From Streptacidiphilus pinicola (GTDB lineage Bacteria > Actinomycetota > Actinomycetes > Streptomycetales > Streptomycetaceae), in assembly GCF_003258295.1 (NCBI RefSeq), contig NZ_QKYN01000117.1:1-64000 (forward strand): a DNA stretch of 64,000 nt, in the 5' to 3' direction. A program made the translations under genes and the position numbers. Of the stretch, positions 32,215 to 40,991 are shown piece after piece. Within the stretch, counting starts at the first letter, position 1. Every line of letters starts with the position of its first letter. The notes under the pieces are model-generated. The model made no database searches. It saw only the letters and a program-made list of their open reading frames with translations, and was not told the origin of the DNA.

Positions 32215-34370
32215 TGCCCGTTCTCCTTCTGCCGCGCGGCGGCCTGGTGCGCGGCCGCCTGCTGGGCCTGGACGGCGGTGATCGCCACGGTGTTGACGAT
32301 GTCCTGCACCAGCGCGCCGCGGGACAGGTCGTTGACCGGCTTGCGCAGCCCCTGCAGTACCGGCCCGACCGCGATCGCCCCGGCGGAGCGCTGCACGGCC
32401 TTGTAGGTGTTGTTGCCGGTGTTCAGGTCCGGGAAGATCAGCACGCTCGCCTGCCCGGCCACGGCCGAGCCCGGCAGCTTGGTCCGGGCCACCGACGGGT
32501 CCACCGCCGCGTCGTACTGGATCGGGCCTTCGACCTGGATGTCCGGGCGCTGCCCGCGCACCAGCTCCGTGGCCTTGCGGACCTTGTCGACGTCCGCGCC
32601 GGAGCCGGAGGTGCCGGTCGAGTAGGAGAGCATGGCCACCCGCGGGCTGACGCCGAAGCGGCCCGCGGTCGCCGCGGACTGGATCGCGATGTCGGCCAAC
32701 TGCTCGGCGTCCGGGTCGGGGTTGACCGCGCAGTCGCCGTAGACGAGCACCCTGTCGGCCAGGCACATGAAGAAGACCGAGGAGACGATCTTCGCCTCCG
32801 GCGAGGTCTTGATGATCTCGAAGGCGGGGCGGATCGTCGCCGCCGTCGAGTGCACCGCGCCGCTCACCATGCCGTCGGCCAGGCCCTCCTGGACCATCAG
32901 CGTGCCGAAGTAGCTGACCTCCGAGACGACGTCCAGGGCCAGCTCGACGGTCATGCCCTTGTGCTTGCGCAGCTCCGCGTAGACCTCGGCGAAGCGGTCA
33001 CGCAGCGGGGAGGTGACCGGGTCGATGATCCGTGCGCGGGCCCGGGCGCCGTTCGCCTCGTCGGCGACGTCCTCCACCTCGAAGGTGAGGTTCAGTCCCA
33101 GCTCGGCGACCTTGCGGCGGACCGCGTCCTCGGCGCCGAGCAGGGTGAGGTGGCAGACGTTGCGGCGCAGCAGCACCTCGGCCGCGCGCAGCACCCGTTC
33201 CTCGGCGCCCTCCGGCAGCACGATCTCGCGCAGCGTCGCCCCGCGGGCGCGCTCCAGCAGCTCGTGCTCGAACATCATCGGGGTGACCCGCTCGGTGCGG
33301 GTCAGCTCGATCCGGTCCGTCAGCTCGGCGGTGTCCACGTGCAGTTCGAACAGGCCGAGCGCGGTCTCGGCCTTGCGCGGGCTGGCCGCGGTCAGCTTGC
33401 CCTCCAGCGTGGAGAGGTCCATCGCGGTCGGGTAGCTGCCCTCCTGCACTGCCAGCACGGGGGTGCCGGGGGCGAGCCGCTCGGCGAGCTTCATCACCGT
33501 CGGGCCGGGCGTCTCGCCCAGCGTCAGCAGCACGCCCGCGATCGGCGGCGCTCCGGCGGCGTGGGCCGCGAGGGAGCCGATCAGCAGGTCGGCCCGGTCG
33601 CCCGGGGTGATCACCAGGCAGCCGTCGGAGAGCGCGTCGAGGAACTTGGGCAGCATCGCGCCGCCGAAGACGAAGCGGCGCACGTCGCGGGCGAGGCCCG
33701 CCGGGTCGCCGAGCAGCACTTCCGCGTGGGTGGCCTCGGCCACCTGGGTGACGGTGGGCGCGGACAGCGCGGGGTCGTCGGGGATCACGTAGCAGGGGAC
33801 GTCGGGCCCCTTGGCCAACCGCCGGGCCACGGCCTGCTTGTCGCCGGGTGCGACGCGGTTGGCGACCATCGCGAGGATGGAGCAGCCCAGGTCGGTGTAG
33901 GAGCGGTGCGCGTTGCGGACCTCGTTGACGACCGTCTCCGCGCTCTCGCGGTGGCCGCCGATGACGGGCAGGACGCCCGCGCCGAACTCGTTCGCGAGCC
34001 GCGCGTTGAGCGCGAGCTCGTCGGGGATGTTGGTGGACGCGAAGTCGGTGCCGAGGACCAGCACCGCCTCGCAGTCGCGCTCGACCGCGCGGAAGCGGTC
34101 CACCAGCAGCCCGACCAGCTCCTCCTGGCCGCGCTCGGCCTGGATGGCGGCGGCCTCGTCGTAGCTCAGCCCGTACAGGGCCTCCCGCGGCAGGTCGACG
34201 CGATAGCGCCCGCGCAGAAGCTCGACCACGTGGTCGGTGGGCGGGTGCACCAGGGGCCGGAACAGACCCACCCGGTCGACGTGCCGGGTCAGCAGCTCCA
34301 TGACTCCCAGCTCGACGGCCTGCCGGCCGTCTCCCCTCCCGATACCGGTCACGTAGACACTGCGGGCCAC
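32211..34370 (-). CDS. pta: Phosphate acetyltransferase
   Basis: Pta converts acetyl-CoA and phosphate to acetyl phosphate and CoA. The 719-residue protein is the long form: an N-terminal P-loop-like domain (about 1-200; its usual GxxGxGK motif is replaced by GIGRGDGRQ without Lys), a middle DRTGG domain (about 215-330) and a C-terminal catalytic domain (about 390-705) with SEVSYFGTLMVQEGLADGMV, SVFFMCLADRVLVYGDCAVNP and LIFPDLNTGNNTYKAVQR. The GTG start is at 34370. Its stop overlaps the ackA start. It probably heads the pta-ackA-pyk operon; 109 bp separate it from the upstream gene. Confidence 0.95.
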   Translation of the reverse strand: MARSVYVTGIGRGDGRQAVELGVMELLTRHVDRVGLFRPLVHPPTDHVVELLRGRYRVDLPREALYGLSYDEAAAIQAERGQEELVGLLVDRFRAVERDCEAVLVLGTDFASTNIPDELALNARLANEFGAGVLPVIGGHRESAETVVNEVRNAHRSYTDLGCSILAMVANRVAPGDKQAVARRLAKGPDVPCYVIPDDPALSAPTVTQVAEATHAEVLLGDPAGLARDVRRFVFGGAMLPKFLDALSDGCLVITPGDRADLLIGSLAAHAAGAPPIAGVLLTLGETPGPTVMKLAERLAPGTPVLAVQEGSYPTAMDLSTLEGKLTAASPRKAETALGLFELHVDTAELTDRIELTRTERVTPMMFEHELLERARGATLREIVLPEGAEERVLRAAEVLLRRNVCHLTLLGAEDAVRRKVAELGLNLTFEVEDVADEANGARARARIIDPVTSPLRDRFAEVYAELRKHKGMTVELALDVVSEVSYFGTLMVQEGLADGMVSGAVHSTAATIRPAFEIIKTSPEAKIVSSVFFMCLADRVLVYGDCAVNPDPDAEQLADIAIQSAATAGRFGVSPRVAMLSYSTGTSGSGADVDKVRKATELVRGQRPDIQVEGPIQYDAAVDPSVARTKLPGSAVAGQASVLIFPDLNTGNNTYKAVQRSAGAIAVGPVLQGLRKPVNDLSRGALVQDIVNTVAITAVQAQQAAAHQAAARQKENGQ

Positions 34371-34479
34371 CGAGGCACTCCGTTCACAGTCCTTGTCCGA
34401 GCGGCTTCGAGCCTACCTTCGCATTTCGGACAGCGTGGCGCGCACCAGGGAACTGGTGACCAAGGTCCCACATCTCCTG

Positions 34480-35460
34480 CTAGCCGCCGAGCTGGGTGCG
34501 CCAGTGCTGGAAGAGTCCCATCGCGTCGCCGCAGTAGGACCAGGGGACGCGGGTGGGGCGGTCGCCCAGGAGGGTGGAGACCTGCTGGGCCTCGCTGAGG
34601 AGGCCCGCGAAGACGAGGCCGTGCAGGAGCAGGTTGAGATCGGTGACGTCCGCCGCGAACTCGCGCGGGGCGCGGTGGGCGATCCAGCCGCGGAGGGTGC
34701 CGTGCAGAGCCTGGACCGCGACCTCGTGGGTCCAGTGGTAGGTGAGGCCGACCGCCGCCGCGCCCTCCGACTCGACCCGGTGGCGGAAGTGTTCGGCGCG
34801 TGCCGCCTGGGTCAGCGCGGCCAGCGGGGAGCCCGCGGGGGCGAACGCCGCGCTGTCGCGGGCGAAGTTGTACATCTCGCCGTAGCTGCCGTGCCAGCGC
34901 GCGGACAGGTGGCGCAGCACCTGGTGGTGGCCCTCGCGGTTGAACTGGTCGCGGGCCTGGAGCTCGCGCCACCAGTGCCAGACGTGCGGGTGGCCGCCGC
35001 CGTAGAGGCGGGCCAGGGTCATCAGCGAGACCCACGGGGTGGGGTCGACGGGGTTCCGCTCCGCGGCCTGCAGGCAGATCCGCGCGGTGCGGTCGAGTTC
35101 GCGCCGTTCCAGCGCGTCCTGCGCCGGTGGTGGGGTGCCGCTGCTCTGCTTGGACGCGGCCCCGGAGACGGCGAGGAAGAGGCGCTGCACCTCGGTCTCG
35201 GCGCGCAGCGCCAGCGCGTCGTGGCTGTTCGGCTCGGCGACCTGCCAGGACTCGACGGTGCGGGTGGAGGCGGCGGCGTCGGCCAGCAGCCGGAGCCGGT
35301 GGGTGCGCCGGTCCCAGTCGGCGCCGGTGTCGCGCAGCAGGTCGCGCGCCCCCTGCCAGCGGCCGACGACGAGGTCCCGGCGGGCCGTGGCGAGGTCCAC
35401 GTCGCCCAACGTCGGGTCGAACTGCGGTGCGGTGGTGCGGCGTCGTGAGGCGCGGGCCAT
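34480..35460 (-). CDS. Conserved hypothetical protein, helical-repeat type
   Basis: This 326-residue cytoplasmic protein is found in Streptomycetes upstream of pta; its role is not known to me. The sequence is mostly helical with TPR-like spacing: DLATARRDLVVGRWQGARDLL near the N-terminus, RRELDRTARICLQAAERNPVDPTPWVSLMTLARLYG in the middle and HPHVWHWWRELQARDQFNRE. Trp and His content is high (WHWWREL, LTYHWTHEV). I chose the ATG at 35460 because it follows GGGGAGCCACC. Its position could indicate co-regulation with pta-ackA-pyk. Confidence 0.75.
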   Translation of the reverse strand: MARASRRRTTAPQFDPTLGDVDLATARRDLVVGRWQGARDLLRDTGADWDRRTHRLRLLADAAASTRTVESWQVAEPNSHDALALRAETEVQRLFLAVSGAASKQSSGTPPPAQDALERRELDRTARICLQAAERNPVDPTPWVSLMTLARLYGGGHPHVWHWWRELQARDQFNREGHHQVLRHLSARWHGSYGEMYNFARDSAAFAPAGSPLAALTQAARAEHFRHRVESEGAAAVGLTYHWTHEVAVQALHGTLRGWIAHRAPREFAADVTDLNLLLHGLVFAGLLSEAQQVSTLLGDRPTRVPWSYCGDAMGLFQHWRTQLGG

Positions 35461-35552
35461 GGTGGCTCCCCTGCATGAGTGCCGAATGCGGAAAGCCGAC
35501 AACCGGCAGTCGTTTCCGACTGCCGGTTGCGGCTACTGGTGCTGGTGGATCG

Positions 35553-37046
35553 TCATAGATCGGTGGCGACGCCGCCGCCGTGCGGGGCGGTCGTCTTGAG
35601 GGAGGAGCTGCCGAACTCGGCGTCGACCGCGTCGGCGAGCGCGGCGTCCAGACGGGCGCCGGGGTTGGTGTAGAAGCTGCTGCCCTTGGCCCAGTAGATC
35701 GCCAGCGGGACGATGCCGAGGGCCAGGGCGCCGAGGCCGATCAGGATCTGGGTGAGCGGCAGGTTCATGCAGTTCTCGATGAAGAGGAAGCCCATGAAGA
35801 CCGCGCCCGCGCCCGGCCAGACCGCGACGAAGATCAGGTTGCGGAGCGACTTGAACGCCACCTTGCGGTAGGCGACGACCACCGCGATGCCGGCCAGCGC
35901 GTAGTAGACGCAGATCTGCAGACCGATCGCGGCCACCGCGTCGCCGAGGATCTTGGTGACCGACCCCAGCGCGCTGGAGGCCACGAAGAGGCCCAGCGAG
36001 ATCACCACGATGACGCCCAGCGCCACGTACGGGGTCTGCCAGCGGGCGTGAGTCTTGCCGAAGACGGCCGGCAGGGTCTTGTCGCGGCCCATGGCGAAGA
36101 GCGAGCGGCTGATCTGGATCAGCGTCGTCTCCAGGGTGGCGACGGTGGAGAGGACGACGGCCAGCACCATGATCTTGCCGCCGGCGCCGGGCCAGACCGC
36201 CTCGCCCAGGGTGTTGAGGAACGGCGCGCCGCCTGCGATGTCCTTCTGGCTGACCATCATGTTGACGGCGATGGTGACGATCTCGAAGAGCGCGAAGACC
36301 GCGGCGACACCGAGCAGACCGCCCATGCCGGAGTTCTTCTTGGAGTCGGTGGTCTCCTCGCTCAGATTGGCGGTGACGTCCCAGCCCCAGAAGTAGAAGG
36401 CGGCCACCAGCGCCGCACCGGCGAAGCCGCTGAACCCGCCGAAGTGGCCGAATCCCCACAGCCAGGACCACTGGAAGTGGGCGGCGCTGCCGCCGTGGAT
36501 CAGCGCCGCGATGCCGAAGCCAGCGAGGATCAGCACCTCGATGCCGGTCATGATCCACTGCGCGTGCGCGGTGATCCGCGCGCCGAGCAGCACCAGCAGG
36601 GCCATCACCAGGAAGACGAAGGCGCCGACGCCCACGCAGGCCCAGGTGTTGCCGGCGAGCGAGGCCGAGAAGAGGGAGAGGGTGTACTGACCTGCCGGGA
36701 GCGAGCCGGCGACCATGAAGATCAGCGCCGAGACGACCAGCGACCAGCCCGCGGCGAAGCCGAGCGCCGGGTGCAGTGCGCGGCCGACCCAGGAGTAGCT
36801 GGCGCCCGCGTTGACGTCCAACCGGCCGAGGTAGTTGAAGGCCCAGGCGATGCCCAGCATCGGGATCGCGCACCACAGCAGGGCGGCGGGGCTGAAGAGA
36901 CCGGCCGCGGCGAGCAGGGCGACGGTGCTGGCAGCCAGCGAGTAGGCGGGGGCGCTGCCCGCGATGGCCATGACGATGGTGTCGAAGGTGCCGAGGACGT
37001 CGGCCTTGAGGCCGCCTCTGCCTTCGGTCGGGGTGAACTCGCTCAA
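35553..37046 (-). CDS. APC-family amino-acid permease
   Basis: This 497-residue protein is an amino-acid/polyamine/organocation-family transporter with about 12 membrane spans. The family start is GLKADVLGTFDTIVMAIAGSAPAYSLAAS; the substrate-site region FYFWGWDVTANLSEETTDSKKNSG (span 6 and following loop) and SRSLFAMGRDKTLPAVFGK are typical. The start is a TTG (37046) preceded by GGAGAGG; no ATG or GTG fits better. Its 5' leader has a long hairpin with a CCTCCC-type loop near the ribosome-binding site. The substrate cannot be deduced. Confidence 0.88.
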   Translation of the reverse strand: MSEFTPTEGRGGLKADVLGTFDTIVMAIAGSAPAYSLAASTVALLAAAGLFSPAALLWCAIPMLGIAWAFNYLGRLDVNAGASYSWVGRALHPALGFAAGWSLVVSALIFMVAGSLPAGQYTLSLFSASLAGNTWACVGVGAFVFLVMALLVLLGARITAHAQWIMTGIEVLILAGFGIAALIHGGSAAHFQWSWLWGFGHFGGFSGFAGAALVAAFYFWGWDVTANLSEETTDSKKNSGMGGLLGVAAVFALFEIVTIAVNMMVSQKDIAGGAPFLNTLGEAVWPGAGGKIMVLAVVLSTVATLETTLIQISRSLFAMGRDKTLPAVFGKTHARWQTPYVALGVIVVISLGLFVASSALGSVTKILGDAVAAIGLQICVYYALAGIAVVVAYRKVAFKSLRNLIFVAVWPGAGAVFMGFLFIENCMNLPLTQILIGLGALALGIVPLAIYWAKGSSFYTNPGARLDAALADAVDAEFGSSSLKTTAPHGGGVATDL

Positions 37047-37060
37047 CGGAACCTCTCCTG

Positions 37061-37100
37061 CGCCGGCCGAGGGTGTGGGGGAGGGACGCCTCGGCCGGCG
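37061..37100 (-). promoter_or_regulatory. 5'-leader hairpin of the permease gene
   Basis: Perfect 12-bp arms CGCCGGCCGAGG and CCTCGGCCGGCG with a 16-base loop. On the message, the hairpin ends just before the GGAGAGG ribosome-binding site, and its loop is pyrimidine-rich. It may modulate translation initiation. The rest of the 323-bp gap to aroA (37101-37369) shows nothing else I can support. Confidence 0.5.
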
Positions 37101-37369
37101 GTTGGTGGGGATGGATGTGCGCGGGCACGCAGGCATGCCGGACGCACTCAAGCAGGTGTGATCGCGAGCTGGGCAACAGCCTTGTGTCGCTGGTGTTTCC
37201 GGAAGCGGGGTCGCCGCTCGGACACCTCTGGCTCCAGCGCGTGCCACATGGTGCCGCTAGCGGACCGAAACTGGCAATGGTTTGGCGGAATTCGTTCAGT
37301 GGCTTTCCTGGGCTACGGAATCGGTGGCGATTTCCGGCCCATGTCACGAAAACCGTTGCGGACGACTCT

Positions 37370-38608
37370 TCAGACGCCCCACTCCGCGCGCAACTCGGCG
37401 AGGGCCTCGTGGAAGCCCGGGAAGGTCTTCTTCACGCAGCCCGGGTCGTCCAGGGTGATGCCGGGGGTGCGCAGTCCGGTGACCGAGAAGGACATCGCGA
37501 TCCGGTGGTCGCCGTGGCAGGCGATCTCGACCGGACCCCGCGGCTGCGCGGGCCGGATCTCGATCCAGTCGCGGCCCGTGCTGACCGGGACGCCGAGCGC
37601 GGTGAGGTTCTGCTCGCAGGCCGCCAGGCGGTCGCACTCCTTGATCCGGGTGTTGTAGACGTCCTCGATCCGCACCGGGCCGTCGGCGAACGGCGCGATC
37701 GCCGCCAGCGTCGGGACGGTGTCGGAGATGTCGCGCATGTTGACGGTGACCCCGCGCAGCCCGCCGGTGCCGGTGACGGTCGTGCCCTCCGCGGTGATCG
37801 AGACGTCGGCGCCCATCTCCCGCAGCACCTCGGCGAAGCGCAGGTCGCCCTGGAGGGAGTCGGTGCCGAGCCCCGGCACGGTGACGGAGTTGCCGGTCAG
37901 CGCGGCGGCGGCGAAGACGTAGCTGGCGGTGGAGGCGTCCGGCTCGATCAGGTAGTCCGTCGCCGTGTAGGGAACGGGCGGGACGACGAAGGTGTCGCCC
38001 TCGCGGTGCGCCGGGTTGCCGAAGCGGTTCATCATCGCGAGCGTGATCTCCACGTACGGCACGGAGACCAGGTCGGTTACGGTGATGTCCAGGCCCCGCT
38101 CGGTCAGCGGGCCGGTCAGCAGCAGCGCGGTGAGGAACTGCGAGGACAGGCCGGCGTCCAGGGTGAGCGGGCCGCCCTTGATGCCGCGGGCCTCGATCCG
38201 CAGCGGGTGGTGACCCTCGGCCTCCTCGTGCACCAGGTCCACGCCGAGCTCGCGCAGCGCCTCGGTCAGCGGGCCGAGCGGGCGACGGCGCATCTGCGCG
38301 GAGGCGTCGAAGCGGAACGAGCCGTGCCCGGCCGCGGCCAGGGCCGGCAGGAAGCGCGCGGTCGTCGCGCCGTCACGACAGAAGACGTCGGCCTCGGCGA
38401 CGCCGGGGCCGGCCGGGCGCCCCTCGATCGTCCAGGCCCCCGGCTGCCGGTCCACCGCGTAGCCGAGGGAGATCAGTCCCTCGGCGAAGCCCTCCGAGTC
38501 GTCGGAGAGCAGCGGCTGTCGCAGCGTGGTGGTGCCTTGGGCGGCCGCCGCGAGGTAAAGGGCGCGCGCGGTGACGGACTTGGACCCGGGGATCTCGACG
38601 ACGGTCAT
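37370..38608 (-). CDS. aroA: 3-phosphoshikimate 1-carboxyvinyltransferase (EPSP-synthase family)
   Basis: EPSP synthase transfers enolpyruvyl from phosphoenolpyruvate to shikimate-3-phosphate in the chorismate pathway. The 412-residue protein keeps the catalytic set: K10, S11 and R15 in PGSKSVTARAL; R in QMRRRPLGPL; SSQ in AGLSSQFLTALLL; D in EPDASTASYVF; E and R in KECDRLA; DHR in GDHRIAMSFSV; and K in KKTFPGF. The phosphoenolpyruvate-binding loop, usually GNAGTAMR, reads RDGATTARF. It lies 28 bp upstream... of nothing related: the next leftward gene is the permease, and glgB ends 28 bp to its right. It may be a second copy besides the housekeeping enzyme. Confidence 0.88.
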   Translation of the reverse strand: MTVVEIPGSKSVTARALYLAAAAQGTTTLRQPLLSDDSEGFAEGLISLGYAVDRQPGAWTIEGRPAGPGVAEADVFCRDGATTARFLPALAAAGHGSFRFDASAQMRRRPLGPLTEALRELGVDLVHEEAEGHHPLRIEARGIKGGPLTLDAGLSSQFLTALLLTGPLTERGLDITVTDLVSVPYVEITLAMMNRFGNPAHREGDTFVVPPVPYTATDYLIEPDASTASYVFAAAALTGNSVTVPGLGTDSLQGDLRFAEVLREMGADVSITAEGTTVTGTGGLRGVTVNMRDISDTVPTLAAIAPFADGPVRIEDVYNTRIKECDRLAACEQNLTALGVPVSTGRDWIEIRPAQPRGPVEIACHGDHRIAMSFSVTGLRTPGITLDDPGCVKKTFPGFHEALAELRAEWGV

Positions 38609-38636
38609 GCGGCCGAGGATACGGCCGCACGCTCGA

Positions 38637-40988
38637 CTACGCGGGGCTCAACCAGATGGTGGAAAGCGGCGGCAGGGTCAGCTCGGCACTGGTGTCGCGG
38701 CCGTTCCACTCGACTTGCTCGGCCTTGACCGGATCGGGGTTGCCCACCCCGCTGCCACCGTAGACAGCGGTGTCGGTGTTGAGGATCTCCAGCCAGCGCG
38801 CGTCCCGGACGTCGGCCCGGACCGTCGGCAGCCCCACCCGGTAGCCGTGTCGGACGACCGGGGACATGTTGCTGACGCAGACCAGCGGCCGTCCCTGGGT
38901 GTCGTAGCGGACGAAGGAGAAGACGTTGTCGTCCGCCGCGCCGCCGTCGAGCCAGGAGAAGCCGGCCGGGTCGCCGTCCAGCTGCCACAGCGCCGGGGTG
39001 TCCAGGTAGAGCCGGTTGAGGTCGCGCACCAGGTCCCGCACGCCCTCGTGCTCGGCGTGTGCGGGCCACTTCGGGTCCAGCACCCACCACTGCGGGCCCT
39101 CCTTGTGGTCCCACTCCGCGCCCTGGGCGAACTCGCTGCCCATGAAGAGCAGTTGCTTGCCCGGGTGGGCCCACATGAAGCCGAGGTAGGCGCGGTGGTT
39201 GGCGCGTTGCTGCCACCAGTCGCCCGGCATCTTGGAGACCAGCGCCCGCTTGCCGTGCACCACCTCGTCGTGCGAGATCGGCAGCACGTAGTTCTCGCTG
39301 TACGCGTAGACCATCGAGAAGGTCATGTCGTTGTGGTGGAACCTGCGGTGCACCGGCTCCTTGCTCATGTAGACGAGCGAGTCGTGCATCCAGCCCATGT
39401 TCCACTTGAGGCCGAAGCCGAGGCCGCCGTGGTCGGTGGGCGCGGTGACGCCGGGCCAGGCGGTGGACTCCTCGGCGACGGTCACGATGCCGGGGCAGCG
39501 CCGGTAGACGGTGGCGTTCATCTCCTGCAGGAACCTGACGGCGTCCCAGTTCTCGCGTCCGCCGTGCTCGTTGGGCAGCCACTCGCCGTGCTCGCGGGAG
39601 TAGTCCAGGTACAGCATCGAGGCCACCGCGTCGACCCGCAGGCCGTCGACGTGGAACTCCTCGCCCCAGTAGACGGCGTTGGCGACCAGGAAGTTGCGCA
39701 CCTCGGCCCGGCCGTAGTCGAACTCGAGGGTGCCCCAGTCCGGGTGCTCGGCGCGACGCGGGTCGGCGGGCTCGTACAGCGGCTCGCCGTCGAAGCGGGC
39801 CAGCGCGAAGTCGTCCTTGGGGAAGTGCGCGGGCACCCAGTCCACGATCACGCCGATACCGGCCCGGTGCAGCTCGTCGACCAGATACCGGAAGTCGTCC
39901 GGAGTCCCCAGCCGCGACGTCGGCGCGAAGTAGCCGGAGACCTGGTAGCCCCAGGAGCCGTCGAAGGGGTGCTGCATCACCGGCATGAGCTCGACATGGG
40001 TGAAGCCGAGGTCGCGGACGTAGCCCGGCAGCTCGTCGGCGAGCTGGCGGTACGTCAGGCCAGGCCGCCAGGAGCCGGGGTGGAGCTCGTACACGCTCAT
40101 CGGCGCCTGGTGGTGCGGCAGTCGGCCGCGGGTCGCCATCCAGTCCGCGTCGTGCCACTCGTAGCGCGAGGAGGTGACCACGGAGGCCGTCGCGGGCGGG
40201 CACTCGGCGCGGCGGGCCAGCGGGTCGGCCTTCTGCAGCATCCGCCCGTCGCGGGTGGCGATCTCGAACTTGTACGTCGTGCCCTCGCCGACGCCGGGCA
40301 CGAACAGCTCCCACACCCCGCTGGCCCCGAGCGAGCGCATCGGGTGCGCGGCCCCGTTCCAACCGTTGAAGTCGCCCACGATCCGCACCCCGGACGCGTT
40401 CGGCGCCCACACCGCGAACGCGGTGCCGTTCACTCCCTCGATCAGCCGCGGGTGCGCGCCCAGCGCCCGCCACAGCTGCTCGTGGCGGCCCTCGGCGATC
40501 AGGTGCAGATCGGTCTCGCCGAGCGTGGGCAGGAAGCGGTAGCCGTCCTCCTGCTCGTGCTCCGTTCCGGCGTAGCCGACCTGGAGCAGGTAGCCCTCGG
40601 TGACGCTGCCCTTGGGCAGCAGGCCGGTGAAGAGCCCGTCCTGCTGGTGGGTCAGTTCGAACGTGGCGGTCCCGGTGTCGACGACGACGCGCTCGGCCAG
40701 CGGGCGCAGCACGCGCACGGCCGTGCCGTAGACCGTGTCGTGCGCGCCCAGCAGCCCGTGCGGATCGTGGTGCCAACCGCCGACGAGCCGCTCCACCTCG
40801 CCGGGGGCGAGCGGCGCCTCGGGCACGGGCCGTTCCGCGTCCGCGACGGGCAGCGGCTCGCTCGCGGCGGCGTCCACCGCCTTCCGCGCGCCGCGGTCCG
40901 TGCCGGCGGCCGCCTTCCTGGCGGCGGCACCCCCGCCGGTCTTGGTGTGCGCTCCCTTGAAGGTGGCGGGTACGTCGAACCGGGTCAC
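38637..40988 (-). CDS. glgB: 1,4-alpha-glucan branching enzyme
   Basis: GlgB cuts alpha-1,4-linked chains and reattaches them by alpha-1,6 bonds, branching the polymer made by GlgE. The 783-residue protein has an N-terminal extension of about 60 residues rich in Ala, Gly and Lys, two carbohydrate-binding-like N domains (about 65-290), the GH13 barrel (about 300-670) and a C-terminal beta domain. Catalytic residues are D in GLRVDAVASMLYLDY, E in TVAEESTAWPG and D in PISHDEVVHGKRAL. GTG start at 40988, only 3 bp after pep2. It is the last gene of the treS-pep2-glgB part of the operon. Confidence 0.95.
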   Translation of the reverse strand: MTRFDVPATFKGAHTKTGGGAAARKAAAGTDRGARKAVDAAASEPLPVADAERPVPEAPLAPGEVERLVGGWHHDPHGLLGAHDTVYGTAVRVLRPLAERVVVDTGTATFELTHQQDGLFTGLLPKGSVTEGYLLQVGYAGTEHEQEDGYRFLPTLGETDLHLIAEGRHEQLWRALGAHPRLIEGVNGTAFAVWAPNASGVRIVGDFNGWNGAAHPMRSLGASGVWELFVPGVGEGTTYKFEIATRDGRMLQKADPLARRAECPPATASVVTSSRYEWHDADWMATRGRLPHHQAPMSVYELHPGSWRPGLTYRQLADELPGYVRDLGFTHVELMPVMQHPFDGSWGYQVSGYFAPTSRLGTPDDFRYLVDELHRAGIGVIVDWVPAHFPKDDFALARFDGEPLYEPADPRRAEHPDWGTLEFDYGRAEVRNFLVANAVYWGEEFHVDGLRVDAVASMLYLDYSREHGEWLPNEHGGRENWDAVRFLQEMNATVYRRCPGIVTVAEESTAWPGVTAPTDHGGLGFGLKWNMGWMHDSLVYMSKEPVHRRFHHNDMTFSMVYAYSENYVLPISHDEVVHGKRALVSKMPGDWWQQRANHRAYLGFMWAHPGKQLLFMGSEFAQGAEWDHKEGPQWWVLDPKWPAHAEHEGVRDLVRDLNRLYLDTPALWQLDGDPAGFSWLDGGAADDNVFSFVRYDTQGRPLVCVSNMSPVVRHGYRVGLPTVRADVRDARWLEILNTDTAVYGGSGVGNPDPVKAEQVEWNGRDTSAELTLPPLSTIWLSPA

Positions 40989-40991
40989 GAT

